Shown one piece after another: positions 26,189-34,892 of a stretch of 64,000 nucleotides of DNA (its first letter is position 1; each line of letters begins with the position of its first letter). Source of the stretch: Caulobacter sp. Root655 (GTDB taxonomy: Bacteria > Pseudomonadota > Alphaproteobacteria > Caulobacterales > Caulobacteraceae); the NCBI RefSeq assembly GCF_001427665.1, contig NZ_LMHC01000001.1, forward strand, positions 498,780-562,779, in the 5' to 3' direction. The position numbers and the translations under genes are program-made. Below the pieces are notes generated by a model. It worked only from the letters and a program-made list of their open reading frames with translations, did no database searches and was not told the origin of the DNA.

Positions 26189-27718
26189 ATGGCCGAAGAC
26201 GCATCTCCACTCACCCACGCCTCGCTACTTGCGCCGGGCTCCACCTGCTGGCGTGTCGAGACCGCGGATCGGCTGGCGCTGTTCATCGACAATGACGAGG
26301 CGTTCGACGCCCTCAAGGCCATCCTGCTGTCGGCCAGGAAATCGATCTGGATCCTGGCCTGGGTGTTCGACCCGCTGACGCGGCTGGACCCCGACCGGGT
26401 GAGGAAGAGCCGCGACCCGCAGCACGTCGATCGCATCGGCCTGCTGCTGCGCCGCCAGGCGGCGCTCAATCCGGCGCTGGACGTGCGGATCCTGGTCTGG
26501 GACATGCCGTTCCCGATCGCCGCCTCGCAGCTGTTCGGCCCGCATCGCGGCCAGGTGTTCTTCGCTGGCTCGCGGGTGAAGTACCACCTGGACAACACCC
26601 TGCCGGCCAGCGCCAGCCATCACCAGAAGGTGGTGGTGGTCGACGGCTCGGTGGCCCTGGTCAGCGGCGGCGACATCGGTGTCGACCGCTGGGACACGAC
26701 CCAGCACCTGGACAACGACCCGCGCCGTCGCCTGCCCACGGGCCATCATTATCCTGCTCGCCACGAAGTGGCGGCCATGGTCGACGGCAAGGCCGCCGAG
26801 GCCCTGGGCGAGCTGTTCATCAGCCGCTGGCGCAAGTCCACCGGCGAGATTCTCGCGCCGTCGCCCAAGCCCGAAGAGGCGCCCTGGCCCGACTTCCTGA
26901 CGCCGGACCTGCGGTCCGTGGACCTGGCCATCTGCCGCACCCAGCCGGCCTGGAAGGGCGACCCCGAGATCAACGAGACGATGCTGATGCACCTGGCGTG
27001 CATCAAGTCGGCCAAGCGCCTGATCTATCTGGAGAACCAGTACCTGACCTCGCCGATCATCGTCGAAGCCCTGGCCGAGCGGCTGGCCGAGGACGATGGA
27101 CCCGAGGTGGTGACGGTCGGGCCCGCCCACAGCCCCAGCTATTTCGACCAGATGACCATGGACAGCGCCCGCACGGCGGCGATCAATCGCCTGCATGAGA
27201 TCGACGTCCACGGCCGGTTCTCGGCCTTCAGCGCCCGCACGCCGAAGGGGGCGGCGATCATCGTCCACTCCAAGGTGGCGATCATGGACGACCGCGTGCT
27301 GCGGCTCGGTTCGGCGAACCTGAACAACCGCTCGATCGGGCTCGACACCGAGTGCGACATCGCCTTCGAGGGCCGCGACGAGACCTCGCGCGCGGCGATC
27401 CGCGCCTTCCTCGGCCGGTTGATCGGTCACTTCCTCGACCACGAGACCGGCTATGTGCTCGAGACCTATGACCGCGAGGGCGGCCTGGCGGCGACGATCA
27501 ACGCCCTGGATCGCAAGGGCGGCGAGCCGCGGCGGCTGGCGCCTGTGCCGCCCCGCCAGCTGACCGGGGTCCAGCAGTTCATCGCCGACTGGAGCCTGGG
27601 CGACGCCACCGCCCCGGACGACGCCTGGCGGCCCTGGGGCCGCCGCACGCGGCTCAAGCGAGAGTTGGCGCGCCTGATGGGCCCGCCGCCGGCCCTGCCG
27701 GATCATCTGCGGCGGTGA
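26189..27718 (+). CDS. Phospholipase D-like / cardiolipin synthase-type protein
   Basis: A 509-residue PLD-superfamily protein with two complete HKD motifs: His145, Lys147, Asp152 in HHQKVVVVDG, and His360, Lys362, Asp367 in HSKVAIMDD. Both halves together form one active site, used for phosphodiester transfer in phospholipids. There are no obvious membrane helices at the N-terminus, unlike ClsA, so a soluble PLD or ClsB-like role is possible. The ATG at 26189 follows AAAAGGGAAAC. The 3' end overlaps the convergent endonuclease-like gene by 65 bases. Confidence 0.88.
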   Translation: MAEDASPLTHASLLAPGSTCWRVETADRLALFIDNDEAFDALKAILLSARKSIWILAWVFDPLTRLDPDRVRKSRDPQHVDRIGLLLRRQAALNPALDVRILVWDMPFPIAASQLFGPHRGQVFFAGSRVKYHLDNTLPASASHHQKVVVVDGSVALVSGGDIGVDRWDTTQHLDNDPRRRLPTGHHYPARHEVAAMVDGKAAEALGELFISRWRKSTGEILAPSPKPEEAPWPDFLTPDLRSVDLAICRTQPAWKGDPEINETMLMHLACIKSAKRLIYLENQYLTSPIIVEALAERLAEDDGPEVVTVGPAHSPSYFDQMTMDSARTAAINRLHEIDVHGRFSAFSARTPKGAAIIVHSKVAIMDDRVLRLGSANLNNRSIGLDTECDIAFEGRDETSRAAIRAFLGRLIGHFLDHETGYVLETYDREGGLAATINALDRKGGEPRRLAPVPPRQLTGVQQFIADWSLGDATAPDDAWRPWGRRTRLKRELARLMGPPPALPDHLRR

Positions 27719-28451
27719 TCTCCAGGTCGACGACCAGCGGCAGGTGGTCCGAGGCCACCCGGGCCATGGCGCCGTAGGGCGAGCTGACGCCCACGGTCTC
27801 CAGGCCCTTGGTCAGGAAGACATGGTCGATGCGCATGAACGGGAAGCTGGACGGGAAGGTCGCCGTGGGCGTCTGCCGCCAGGTGGGGCTCTGGGACTGG
27901 GCGTCACGCAGGGCGGCCCGCAGCAGCCGGTAGGTCGCCGAATAGGGCGTGGCGTTGAAGTCGCCCAGCAGGATGCCCGGCGCCTTCCAGGCCTCGTGCG
28001 CCATCCATTGCTCGCCCAGCAGGGCGGCGGCCTGCCGCCTCTGCTCCTGGGGCACGAGGCCCAGGTGGGTGTTGATGATCTGCACCGGCGTGCCGCCGAC
28101 ATCGACCGTCACCCAGATCGCGCCCCGAGGCTCCAGGCCCGGGATGCGGGTGTAGAGCGGCAGGCCGTCGGCCTTGACCTTCTTCTCGGGCAGCCAGGTC
28201 AGGATGGCGTCGCCGTAGAGTTCCTCCTCCACCGTCATGGCGGGATGGAAGTGCGAGGTCATCTTCAGCAGTTCGGCCAGCCGGTGGGCCTGGTCCACGC
28301 CCCGGGTGCGGGCCCGGCGGACGTCCAGTTCCTGCAGCGCCACCACGTCCGGCTGTTCCGCGGCGATGACCTCGGCCACGCGCTCGACGTCGAGCTTGCG
28401 GTCGGTGCCCACGCAACGGTGGACATTGTAGGTCATGAGGCGAAGTTTCAT
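27654..28451 (-). CDS. Endonuclease/exonuclease/phosphatase family protein
   Basis: A 265-residue EEP-fold hydrolase. Expected catalytic segments are visible: MTYNVHRCVG near the start, VALQELD, NTHLGL, LLGDFNA and SDHLPLVVDLE. Members cut DNA, phosphoinositides or sphingolipids, so the substrate is open. In many genomes an EEP gene neighbours a PLD-like gene, as here, which hints at lipid work. Its start overlaps the stop of metW by ATGA at 28448-28451. The 3' end overlaps the convergent PLD gene. Confidence 0.88.
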   Translation of the reverse strand: MKLRLMTYNVHRCVGTDRKLDVERVAEVIAAEQPDVVALQELDVRRARTRGVDQAHRLAELLKMTSHFHPAMTVEEELYGDAILTWLPEKKVKADGLPLYTRIPGLEPRGAIWVTVDVGGTPVQIINTHLGLVPQEQRRQAAALLGEQWMAHEAWKAPGILLGDFNATPYSATYRLLRAALRDAQSQSPTWRQTPTATFPSSFPFMRIDHVFLTKGLETVGVSSPYGAMARVASDHLPLVVDLEITAADDPAGPAAGPSGAPTLA

Positions 28452-29116
28452 CCGTCGAACAGATCGCCCGAGATCGCGGGAGGTTCCCCCGCCGTCGAAG
28501 TTCCGGCCGGCGGCGGATTGCGGCTGAGCATGAACAGGCAGCTTTCGGCCCGCCAGTTCTCGACGGCCTTGGTCGGGTCGATCTGCCGGGCGGGGCCGTT
28601 GCCCGCGAAGGCGGCGCAGGCGTCGATCCGCACGTCCAGGTCGTCGGTCAGGGCCAGGAAGTCGGCCAGGGTGCAGAGGTGGATGTTGGGCGTCGACCAC
28701 CAGGGCAGGGGCAAGGCCTCGGTCTCGGGCATGCGGCCGCGGTGCAGCAGCGACCAGCGCACCCGCCAGTGGCCGAAATTGGGGAACGAGACGACGGCCC
28801 GATCGGCGATGCGCAGCAGCTCGTCCAGCACATGGCGCGGCTGGCGCGTGGCCTGCAGGGTCTGGGACAGCACCGCGTAGTCGAAGGTGCGGTCGGGGAA
28901 GTGGTCGAGGTCCTGGTCGGCGTCGCCCTGCACCACCGACAGGCCGCGCGACATGCAGGCGGCGACCCCGGCGGCGCTGATCTCCAGCCCCCGGCCGTCG
29001 ACCTGCTTCTCCTGGGTCAGCAGGTCCAGCAGCACGCCCTCGCCGCAGCCAACGTCCAGCACCCGCGAGCCGGGGCGGACCAGGCGCAGGATTTCCTTGA
29101 AGTCTTCCCGGATCAT
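28448..29116 (-). CDS. metW: MetW, methionine biosynthesis partner of MetX
   Basis: A 222-residue methyltransferase-fold protein. Motif I is VLDVGCGEGVLLDLL at about residues 19-33. SQTLQATRQP, SFPNFGHWRVRWSLL and LPWWSTPNIHLCT are diagnostic of MetW. MetW is known to work with MetX in homoserine acylation, and in some species it is needed for its activity. It lies downstream of metX on the same strand with a repeat element in between, and overlaps the EEP gene. The C-terminal tail beyond about residue 200 is variable. Confidence 0.92.
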   Translation of the reverse strand: MIREDFKEILRLVRPGSRVLDVGCGEGVLLDLLTQEKQVDGRGLEISAAGVAACMSRGLSVVQGDADQDLDHFPDRTFDYAVLSQTLQATRQPRHVLDELLRIADRAVVSFPNFGHWRVRWSLLHRGRMPETEALPLPWWSTPNIHLCTLADFLALTDDLDVRIDACAAFAGNGPARQIDPTKAVENWRAESCLFMLSRNPPPAGTSTAGEPPAISGDLFDG

Positions 29117-29252
29117 CGTCCTCCCCCTCTGGGGGAGGTGTCGGCGAAGCCGACGGAGGGGGGAGTGATAGGCAGGCGATCGCATCCCGGATCGACGACC
29201 TCGAACCTCCCCCCACCGGCCTTCGGCCGCCTCCCCCACGGGGGGAGGGCCT
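29117..29252. repeat. Mirrored intergenic repeat, family 1, copy 3
   Basis: About 136 bases, with CCTCCCCCTCTGGGGGAGG on the left and CCTCCCCCACGGGGGGAGG on the right. Inner hairpins are GTCGGCGAAGCCGAC and a GCCTTCGGCC variant. It fills nearly the whole gap between metX and metW, beginning right at the metW start codon, so it could affect metW translation or differential mRNA decay. Confidence 0.87.
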
Positions 29253-29267
29253 CGAACGCGCGACCCA

Positions 29268-30419
29268 TCACAAGCCCCGCTCCCTGTCCACCGAACCCAT
29301 GAACCCCAGCAGGGCGGCGTCCATCACCGGTTCGTCCAGCAGGAAGGCGTCATGGCCCTTGTCGCTCTCGATCTCGACGAAGGCCGCCCGGCAGCCGGCG
29401 GCGGTCAGGGCCCGCACGATGTGGCGGTTCTCGGCGGTCGGATAGAGCCAGTCGCTGGTGAACGACAGCACGCAGAAGCGCACGTTCCGAGCCCCGGCGA
29501 AGGCCTGGGCCAGCACCCCGCCATGGCTGGCCGCCAGGTCGAAATAGTCCATGGCCCGGGTGATGTAGAGATAGGAGTTGGCGTCGAAGCGATCGACGAA
29601 GCTGGCCCCCTGGTGGCGCAGATAGCTCTCCACCTGGAAGTCGGCGTCGAAACCCCAGGACAGGCCGTCGCGCTGCAGTTCGCGGCCGAACTTCCGCTGC
29701 AGGGCGGGCTCGGACAGATAGGTGATGTGGGCGGCCATCCGCGCGACGGCCAGGCCCTTCTCCGGCCGCGACTTGCCTTGCGCGTAGGCACCGGCCTTCC
29801 AGTCGGGGTCGGCCATGATCGCCTGGCGGCCGACCTCGTGGAAGGCGATGTTCTGGGCCGAATGGCGCGAGGCCGAGGCGACGATCACCGCCGAGAACAG
29901 GCGCTCGGGATAGTCGGCCGCCCACTGCTGGACCTGCATGCCGCCCATCGAGCCGCCGACCACGGCCGCCAGGGTCTCGATCCCGAGCGCGTCGATCAGC
30001 ATGGCCTGGCCGCGCACCATGTCGGCGATGGTGATCACGGGGAACGTCAGGCCATAGACCTGGCCGGTGGCCGGATTGATCGAGGCGGGGCCCGTCGAGC
30101 CCATGCAGCCGCCGATCACGTTCGAACAGATGATGAAATGCCGGGCCGGGTCGATCGGCTTGCCGGGACCGATCAGGCGGGTCCACCAGCCAGGCTTGCC
30201 GGTGGTGGGATGCGCGCCGGCCACGTGCTGGTCGAGGGTCAGGGCGTGGCAGATCAGGATCGCGTTGGTCCCGTCGGCGTTCGGCGTGCCCCAGGTGCGA
30301 TAGGCGATCTCCAGATTTTCCAGCTGGGCGCCGGAGTCGAGCCGCAAGGGTTGGCTGGACGGGAACCGCCAGGTTCCGCCCTCCGACAGCACGGGCCCGG
30401 CGAAATCGAGATTTGCCAT
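29268..30419 (-). CDS. metX: Homoserine O-acyltransferase
   Basis: A 383-residue alpha/beta hydrolase-fold enzyme that acylates homoserine at the start of methionine synthesis. The catalytic triad is visible: Ser157 in GGSMGG, Asp323 in TSDWLYP and His356 in KGHDAF. Ser/acyl donor choice (acetyl or succinyl) cannot be fixed here. The start MANLDFAGP at 30419 was chosen by family length. It is the first gene of metX-metW-EEP. I looked for a SAM-II type riboswitch in the 88-base divergent gap and saw no convincing one. Confidence 0.94.
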   Translation of the reverse strand: MANLDFAGPVLSEGGTWRFPSSQPLRLDSGAQLENLEIAYRTWGTPNADGTNAILICHALTLDQHVAGAHPTTGKPGWWTRLIGPGKPIDPARHFIICSNVIGGCMGSTGPASINPATGQVYGLTFPVITIADMVRGQAMLIDALGIETLAAVVGGSMGGMQVQQWAADYPERLFSAVIVASASRHSAQNIAFHEVGRQAIMADPDWKAGAYAQGKSRPEKGLAVARMAAHITYLSEPALQRKFGRELQRDGLSWGFDADFQVESYLRHQGASFVDRFDANSYLYITRAMDYFDLAASHGGVLAQAFAGARNVRFCVLSFTSDWLYPTAENRHIVRALTAAGCRAAFVEIESDKGHDAFLLDEPVMDAALLGFMGSVDRERGL

Positions 30420-30507
30420 GCCCGCCTTGGACCGCTTGACGTCCCCTGTGTCAACTAGCCCCGTCAACCGCGCTTCCGGAGCGCGACGGCGAAGGCTATG
30501 GAGGATC

Positions 30508-31020
30508 ATGGACCGACTGATCCTCATGCGCCACGGCAAGGCCGAGCAGCACGCCGCCACGGGCGGAGATTTCGAGCGCGCCCTGGCCCCGCGCGGCCAG
30601 GCCGACGCGACCCTGATGGGACAGGTCCTGGCCAAGGCCGACCTGGCGCCCGACCTGGCGCTGGTGTCCTCGGCCCGGCGCACCCGCGAGACCTGGGACG
30701 CGGCCAGCCCGGCCTTCCCGGCCGCCCAGGCGCAGGTCCGTCGCGACCTCTATCACGCCGAGGCCCAGGACGTGCTGGCGGCGATTCGCGAAGACGCCCC
30801 CGACAGCGGCACGGTCATGGTCGTGGGCCACAATCCCGGCCTGCACGAGCTGGCGGTGCGCATGGCGATGGGCGGCGCGGCCGACCCGGCGCGCCTGGCC
30901 AAGCTGCGCGGCAAGTTCCCCACCGCCACCGTCGCGGTTTTTTCGATCGATCCGGATGGAGCCCCGGCCTTGATCCACCTGTTCTATGCTTCGGAAAACG
31001 GCGGGCACGGCGGCGAATGA
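30508..31020 (+). CDS. SixA-like histidine phosphatase
   Basis: A 170-residue phosphoglycerate-mutase-like phosphatase. The catalytic RHG triad appears as [10 protein letters not shown] at about residues 6-15, and the second histidine in [11 protein letters not shown]. SixA relatives remove phosphate from phosphohistidine in phosphorelay proteins. The ATG at 30508 follows GGAGG and begins [10 protein letters not shown]. Its stop overlaps the next start by ATGA, opening a five-gene run that ends with a sensor kinase. Confidence 0.9.
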   Translation: MDRLILMRHGKAEQHAATGGDFERALAPRGQADATLMGQVLAKADLAPDLALVSSARRTRETWDAASPAFPAAQAQVRRDLYHAEAQDVLAAIREDAPDSGTVMVVGHNPGLHELAVRMAMGGAADPARLAKLRGKFPTATVAVFSIDPDGAPALIHLFYASENGGHGGE

Positions 31021-31361
31021 GCAAGATCTACAAGATCCTTTCCCTCGGGGAGTGGAACGCCGCGCGCGTCGCGGGCCGGTTCGCCGGCTCGGCCGTCGAC
31101 CTGGCCGACGGCTACATCCACTTCTCGGCCGCCGACCAGGCCCAGGAAACCGCCGCCCGGTACTTCGCCGGCCAGGCCGACCTGGTCCTGTTGACCGTCG
31201 AGGCCGACCTCCTCGGCGAGGCGCTGAAGTGGGAAGCCTCGCGCGGCGGGGCGCTGTTCCCCCACCTCTATCGTCCGCTGGAAGTCCACGAGGTTTCGGC
31301 CGAGCGCGCGCTGGCCCTGGACGCCGGCGGCGTGCCGGCCCTCGGCGAGCTGCCCGCATGA
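31017..31361 (+). CDS. DUF952 family protein
   Basis: A 114-residue protein with the DUF952 pattern YKILSLGEWNAA, DGYIHFSAADQ and ALKWEASRGGALFPHLYRPL. The family is small and its reaction is unknown; a place directly upstream of pyrD is common in alphaproteobacteria. It overlaps both neighbours by ATGA, so expression should track that of sixA-like and pyrD. Confidence 0.85.
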   Translation: MSKIYKILSLGEWNAARVAGRFAGSAVDLADGYIHFSAADQAQETAARYFAGQADLVLLTVEADLLGEALKWEASRGGALFPHLYRPLEVHEVSAERALALDAGGVPALGELPA

Positions 31362-32434
31362 GCCCGCACGACATCGCCGCCCGCGCCCTGCTGGCGCTGG
31401 ACCCGGAAGACGCCCACGGCTGGGCGATCAAGGGCCTGAAGATGGGCCTGGGTCCGCGTCAGTCCGACGTCGACGACCCGATCCTGGCGATCACCGTCGC
31501 CGGCCTGCCGCTGTCCAACTGCGTCGGCCTGGCCGCCGGCTTCGACAAGAACGCGGAGGTTCCGGCCGCCATGTCGAAGGCCGGCTTCGGCTTCGTGGAA
31601 TGCGGCACCGTCACGCCCCTGGCCCAGGCCGGCAACCCGCGCCCGCGCCTGTTCCGCCTGACCCAGGACCAGGCGGTGATCAACCGCATGGGCTTCAACA
31701 ACCAGGGCCTGGAACCATTCGCCGCCCGGCTGGCGCGCCTCAAGGCCCAGCGCGCGTCCAGGAACGGGGATGCCATCGTCGGGGCCAATATCGGGGCCAA
31801 CAAGGACGCCACCGACCGCATCGCCGACTATGTCACCGGCCTGGCCCGGCTGTGGGGGTTGTCGGACTATTTCACCGTCAACATCTCCTCGCCCAACACG
31901 CCCGGCCTGCGCGCCCTGCAGACCAAGGCTGCGCTGGAGGACCTGCTGGGCCGCATCGCCGAGGCGCGCGGCCGGCTGAAGGCGGCGGGCACGGTCGACT
32001 ACCCGATCTTCCTCAAGGTCGCGCCCGACCTGGAGGACGGCGAGGTCGAGGCCATCGTCGCCACGGTCAAGGCCGCCGGCCTCGATGGGATCATCGTCAG
32101 CAACACCACCATCGCCCGCCCCGGGGACCTCGCCTCGCCCCAGGCCGACGAAGACGGCGGCCTTTCGGGCAGGCCGCTGCTGCGCGCCTCGACCGCCATG
32201 CTGGCCCGGTTCCACGCCGCCAGCAAAGGCGAGCTGGCCCTGATCGGGGCCGGCGGCGTCGCCAGCGGCGCCGACGCTCTGGCCAAGATCCGCGCCGGGG
32301 CCAGCGCCGTGCAGCTCTATTCGGCCCTGGTCTATGGCGGCCCCGGCCTGGTGGGCCGCATCAAGCGCGACCTGGCGGCGCGGCTGCGCGCCGAGGGTTT
32401 CGCCTCGGTGACCGACGCGATCGGCGCCGCATGA
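31358..32434 (+). CDS. pyrD: Dihydroorotate dehydrogenase (quinone), class II
   Basis: A 358-residue FMN enzyme that oxidises dihydroorotate to orotate in pyrimidine synthesis and passes electrons to ubiquinone at the membrane. GLAAGFDKNAEVP, GFVECGTVTP, NRMGFNNQG and NISSPNTPGLR are the class II signatures, with the catalytic Ser in the last one. The C-terminal FMN-phosphate site is IGAGGVASGADAL. An N-terminal helical part for membrane association is present. It is coupled by ATGA overlaps to genes on both sides. Confidence 0.96.
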   Translation: MSPHDIAARALLALDPEDAHGWAIKGLKMGLGPRQSDVDDPILAITVAGLPLSNCVGLAAGFDKNAEVPAAMSKAGFGFVECGTVTPLAQAGNPRPRLFRLTQDQAVINRMGFNNQGLEPFAARLARLKAQRASRNGDAIVGANIGANKDATDRIADYVTGLARLWGLSDYFTVNISSPNTPGLRALQTKAALEDLLGRIAEARGRLKAAGTVDYPIFLKVAPDLEDGEVEAIVATVKAAGLDGIIVSNTTIARPGDLASPQADEDGGLSGRPLLRASTAMLARFHAASKGELALIGAGGVASGADALAKIRAGASAVQLYSALVYGGPGLVGRIKRDLAARLRAEGFASVTDAIGAA

Positions 32435-33168
32435 CGCCCGACAGCACCCTGGCCTGGCTGCGCCGCTTCGGGCCGTTGGGCGCGTTGCTGATCCTTCTGG
32501 TCGTGGCCCTGGCCACCGGCCTGGCCGGCAAGCTGTCGCTCGAGACCCTGCAGGCCCAGGGCATGGCGCTGCAGGGCTTCGCGGCGGCCCATCCGCTCAA
32601 ATGCGCGATGATCTACGTCGTGATCTATGTGGCCACCGTCTCGATCTCGCTGCCCGGGGCCCTGATCCTGTCGCTGACCGGCGGCTTCCTGTTCGGACCG
32701 ATCGGCGGCGGCGCCGCGGCGGTGACCGGGGCCACCGGCGGCTCGACGGTGGTCTATCTGGTCTGCCGAACCGCCTTCGGCGACTTCCTGCGACGCAAGC
32801 CGGGCGCGCTGCTGTCCCGGGTCGAGGAGGGCTTCAAGACCAACGCCTTCTCCTACCTGCTGACCCTGCGCCTGATCCCGGCCTTTCCGCTGCTGCTGGT
32901 CAATGTCGCCTCGGGCCTGATGAACATTCCCCTGCGCACCTACCTGCTGGCCTCGTTCCTGGGCATGATCCCCAGTTCCTTCGTCTATGCCGGGATCGGC
33001 TCGGGCCTGGGCCATATCTTCGCCAGCGGCGAGCCGGTGACGATGCACAGCCTGTTCTCGCCGCGGGTCTATCTGCCGATCGTGGCGATGGGCGCACTGG
33101 CCTTGCTGCCGCCGCTCTGGCGTTATTGGCGGCGTCGGCGCGTTGCCGAAGCCGCAGACGTGAAGTAA
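32431..33168 (+). CDS. TVP38/TMEM64 (VTT domain) membrane protein
   Basis: A 245-residue inner-membrane protein of the TVP38/DedA-related superfamily. The VTT core has SLPGALILSLTGGFLFGPIGG near residue 75, then GATGGSTVVYL, and LRLIPAFPLLLVNVASGL as the second half. Such proteins are thought to move lipids across the membrane. A basic C-terminus (YWRRRRV) faces the cytosol. It overlaps pyrD by ATGA and is followed after nine bases by the sensor kinase gene. Confidence 0.88.
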   Translation: MTPDSTLAWLRRFGPLGALLILLVVALATGLAGKLSLETLQAQGMALQGFAAAHPLKCAMIYVVIYVATVSISLPGALILSLTGGFLFGPIGGGAAAVTGATGGSTVVYLVCRTAFGDFLRRKPGALLSRVEEGFKTNAFSYLLTLRLIPAFPLLLVNVASGLMNIPLRTYLLASFLGMIPSSFVYAGIGSGLGHIFASGEPVTMHSLFSPRVYLPIVAMGALALLPPLWRYWRRRRVAEAADVK

Positions 33169-33177
33169 CCCAGACAG

Positions 33178-34704
33178 ATGGCCGAGCCGGTCACGCCGCC
33201 AGAGACAGAAACTCCCCGACCAGGGCCAAGGCCCGGGCGGCGCTTCCCGTGGCCCGGCGGCCTGTCGGCGCGCCTGCTGCTGCTCACCGTGCTGTTCGTC
33301 GCCATCGCCGGGGCTTTCATCCTGCCGCCGGCCCTGGCCGCCTTCGAGGAGCAGTGGCTGCTGGACCGGGTGCGGGCCGCCGAACTGGCCTCGACCATCG
33401 CCGACGCCGACCCCGAACGGCGGGTCACCGAGCAGGTCTCGCAGCAGCTTCTCGACCAGGCCGGCGTGGTGATCGTCGCCCTGGAGGTCGATGGGGCCCG
33501 CCGCCTCGTCCTGCCCGCCGAACCGCGCGGCCTGAAGATCAAGCCGCCCTACCTGGTCGACCTGCGCCGCCAGAACCCCGGCTCGTGGCTGGCCGCCCCG
33601 TTCTTCACCCTGAAGAGCGCGCCGGGCAGCATGGTGCGGGTGATGGCCGAGCCGCGCTTCCGCCAGGAGGCCGAGTTCGTCGAGATCGTCCTGCCCGACG
33701 CCCCCCTGAAGGCCCAGCTGATCGGCTATTTCGGTCGGCTGGCGGCGGTCACCGTCTTCGTCGCCGCCCTGGCCGGCGGTCTGATCTACCTGTCGCTGAA
33801 CTTCCTGCTGGTGCGGCCGATGCAGCGGATCACCCAGGCCATGGAGCGGTTTCGCGCCCAGCCCGAGGACCCCACCGCCCGCGTCGTCGTCTCGCGCCGC
33901 CGCGACGAGATCGGTCGCGCCGAGCGGGAGCTGGACTTGATGCAGTCCGACCTGCTGGCCGCCCTACAGGCCAAGGCCCGCCTGGCCGCCCTGGGCGAGG
34001 CGGTGGCCAAGATCAATCACGACCTGCGCAACATGCTGACCAGCGCCCAGATGGCCTCGGACCGCCTGGCCGCCCTGGGCGACCCCAAGGTGGCCCAGGC
34101 CCTGCCGCGCCTGGAGCGGGCCCTGGACCGCGCCATCACCCTGGCCACCGACGTCATGGCCTATGGCAAGACCAAGGAGCCGGCTCCGGTGGTCCGTCCG
34201 ATCCTGCTGCGGGCCGCGCTCGACATGGCGGCCGAGGACTCCGGCCTGCTGCCCACGGGCGTGGCCCTGGAGACCGTGATCGACGCCCGCGAGCAGGTGC
34301 AGGCCGACCCGGACCAACTTCACCGCATCCTGACCAACCTGCTGCGCAACGCCCGCGAAGCCATCGAGGGCGCGCCGGATCGCGGCGGCAAGGGCAAGGT
34401 CTTCGTCGAGCTGCGCCGGGCCGACGGCATGAGCGTCTTGCGACTGTCGGACGACGGCCCCGGCGTGCCGGAGCGGGCCCGCAACAACCTCTTCCAGCCG
34501 TTCGTCGGCTCGGTGCGGCGCGGCGGCACAGGCCTGGGCCTGGCCATCGCCCGCGAACTGGCCCAGGGCCATGGCGGCGACCTGGCCCTGGTCGAGACCG
34601 GGCCGGGCGGATCGGTGTTCGACCTGACCCTGGCGGGCGCGCCGGAACCGGCCCCGGAAGCGCCGATCGAACCCGCGAAGCCCAAGGCGAAGTCGAAGCC
34701 CTGA
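33178..34704 (+). CDS. Membrane sensor histidine kinase
   Basis: A 508-residue kinase. It has a Pro/Arg-rich cytosolic start, a first helix at about residues 30-55, a periplasmic sensor of about 125 residues, a second helix near 190-210, a HAMP segment, a phosphoacceptor region with His281 in INHDLRNML, and an HATPase with NLLRNAREAI (N box), DDGPGVP and GGTGLGLAIA (G boxes). The DHp with HDLRN is of the NtrB-like type. No response regulator is adjacent, so it may act on a distant partner. It is the last gene of the sixA-like to pyrD run. Confidence 0.9.
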   Translation: MAEPVTPPETETPRPGPRPGRRFPWPGGLSARLLLLTVLFVAIAGAFILPPALAAFEEQWLLDRVRAAELASTIADADPERRVTEQVSQQLLDQAGVVIVALEVDGARRLVLPAEPRGLKIKPPYLVDLRRQNPGSWLAAPFFTLKSAPGSMVRVMAEPRFRQEAEFVEIVLPDAPLKAQLIGYFGRLAAVTVFVAALAGGLIYLSLNFLLVRPMQRITQAMERFRAQPEDPTARVVVSRRRDEIGRAERELDLMQSDLLAALQAKARLAALGEAVAKINHDLRNMLTSAQMASDRLAALGDPKVAQALPRLERALDRAITLATDVMAYGKTKEPAPVVRPILLRAALDMAAEDSGLLPTGVALETVIDAREQVQADPDQLHRILTNLLRNAREAIEGAPDRGGKGKVFVELRRADGMSVLRLSDDGPGVPERARNNLFQPFVGSVRRGGTGLGLAIARELAQGHGGDLALVETGPGGSVFDLTLAGAPEPAPEAPIEPAKPKAKSKP

Positions 34705-34705
34705 A

Positions 34706-34876
34706 ACCCTCTCCCAAAGGGAGAGGGAGGGGCCCAAGCGAAGCTTGGGAGGGTGAGGGGTTTAGTCGTCTGACGGCGTGCCGGCAGGGCGCTCGGAGAA
34801 AACGGTGAGGGCGTAACCCCTCACCCTCCCAACCGCTGCGCGGTCGGGTCCCTCCCTCTCCCTCCGGGAGAGGGTT
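34706..34876. repeat. Mirrored intergenic repeat, family 5, copy 1
   Basis: About 171 bases. The ends AACCCTCTCCC and GGGAGAGGGTT are complements. A middle part containing GGCGTGCCGGCAGGGCGC is shared with 57578-57745, so this is a composite unit. It lies between convergent genes (kinase and ggt). Confidence 0.88.
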
Positions 34877-34892
34877 CCTAAATCTGAAACCC

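Noticed and set aside
30420..30507. SAM-II riboswitch before metX
   Set aside because: The 88-base gap lacks a recognisable pseudoknot pattern. The stems I could draw were weak.
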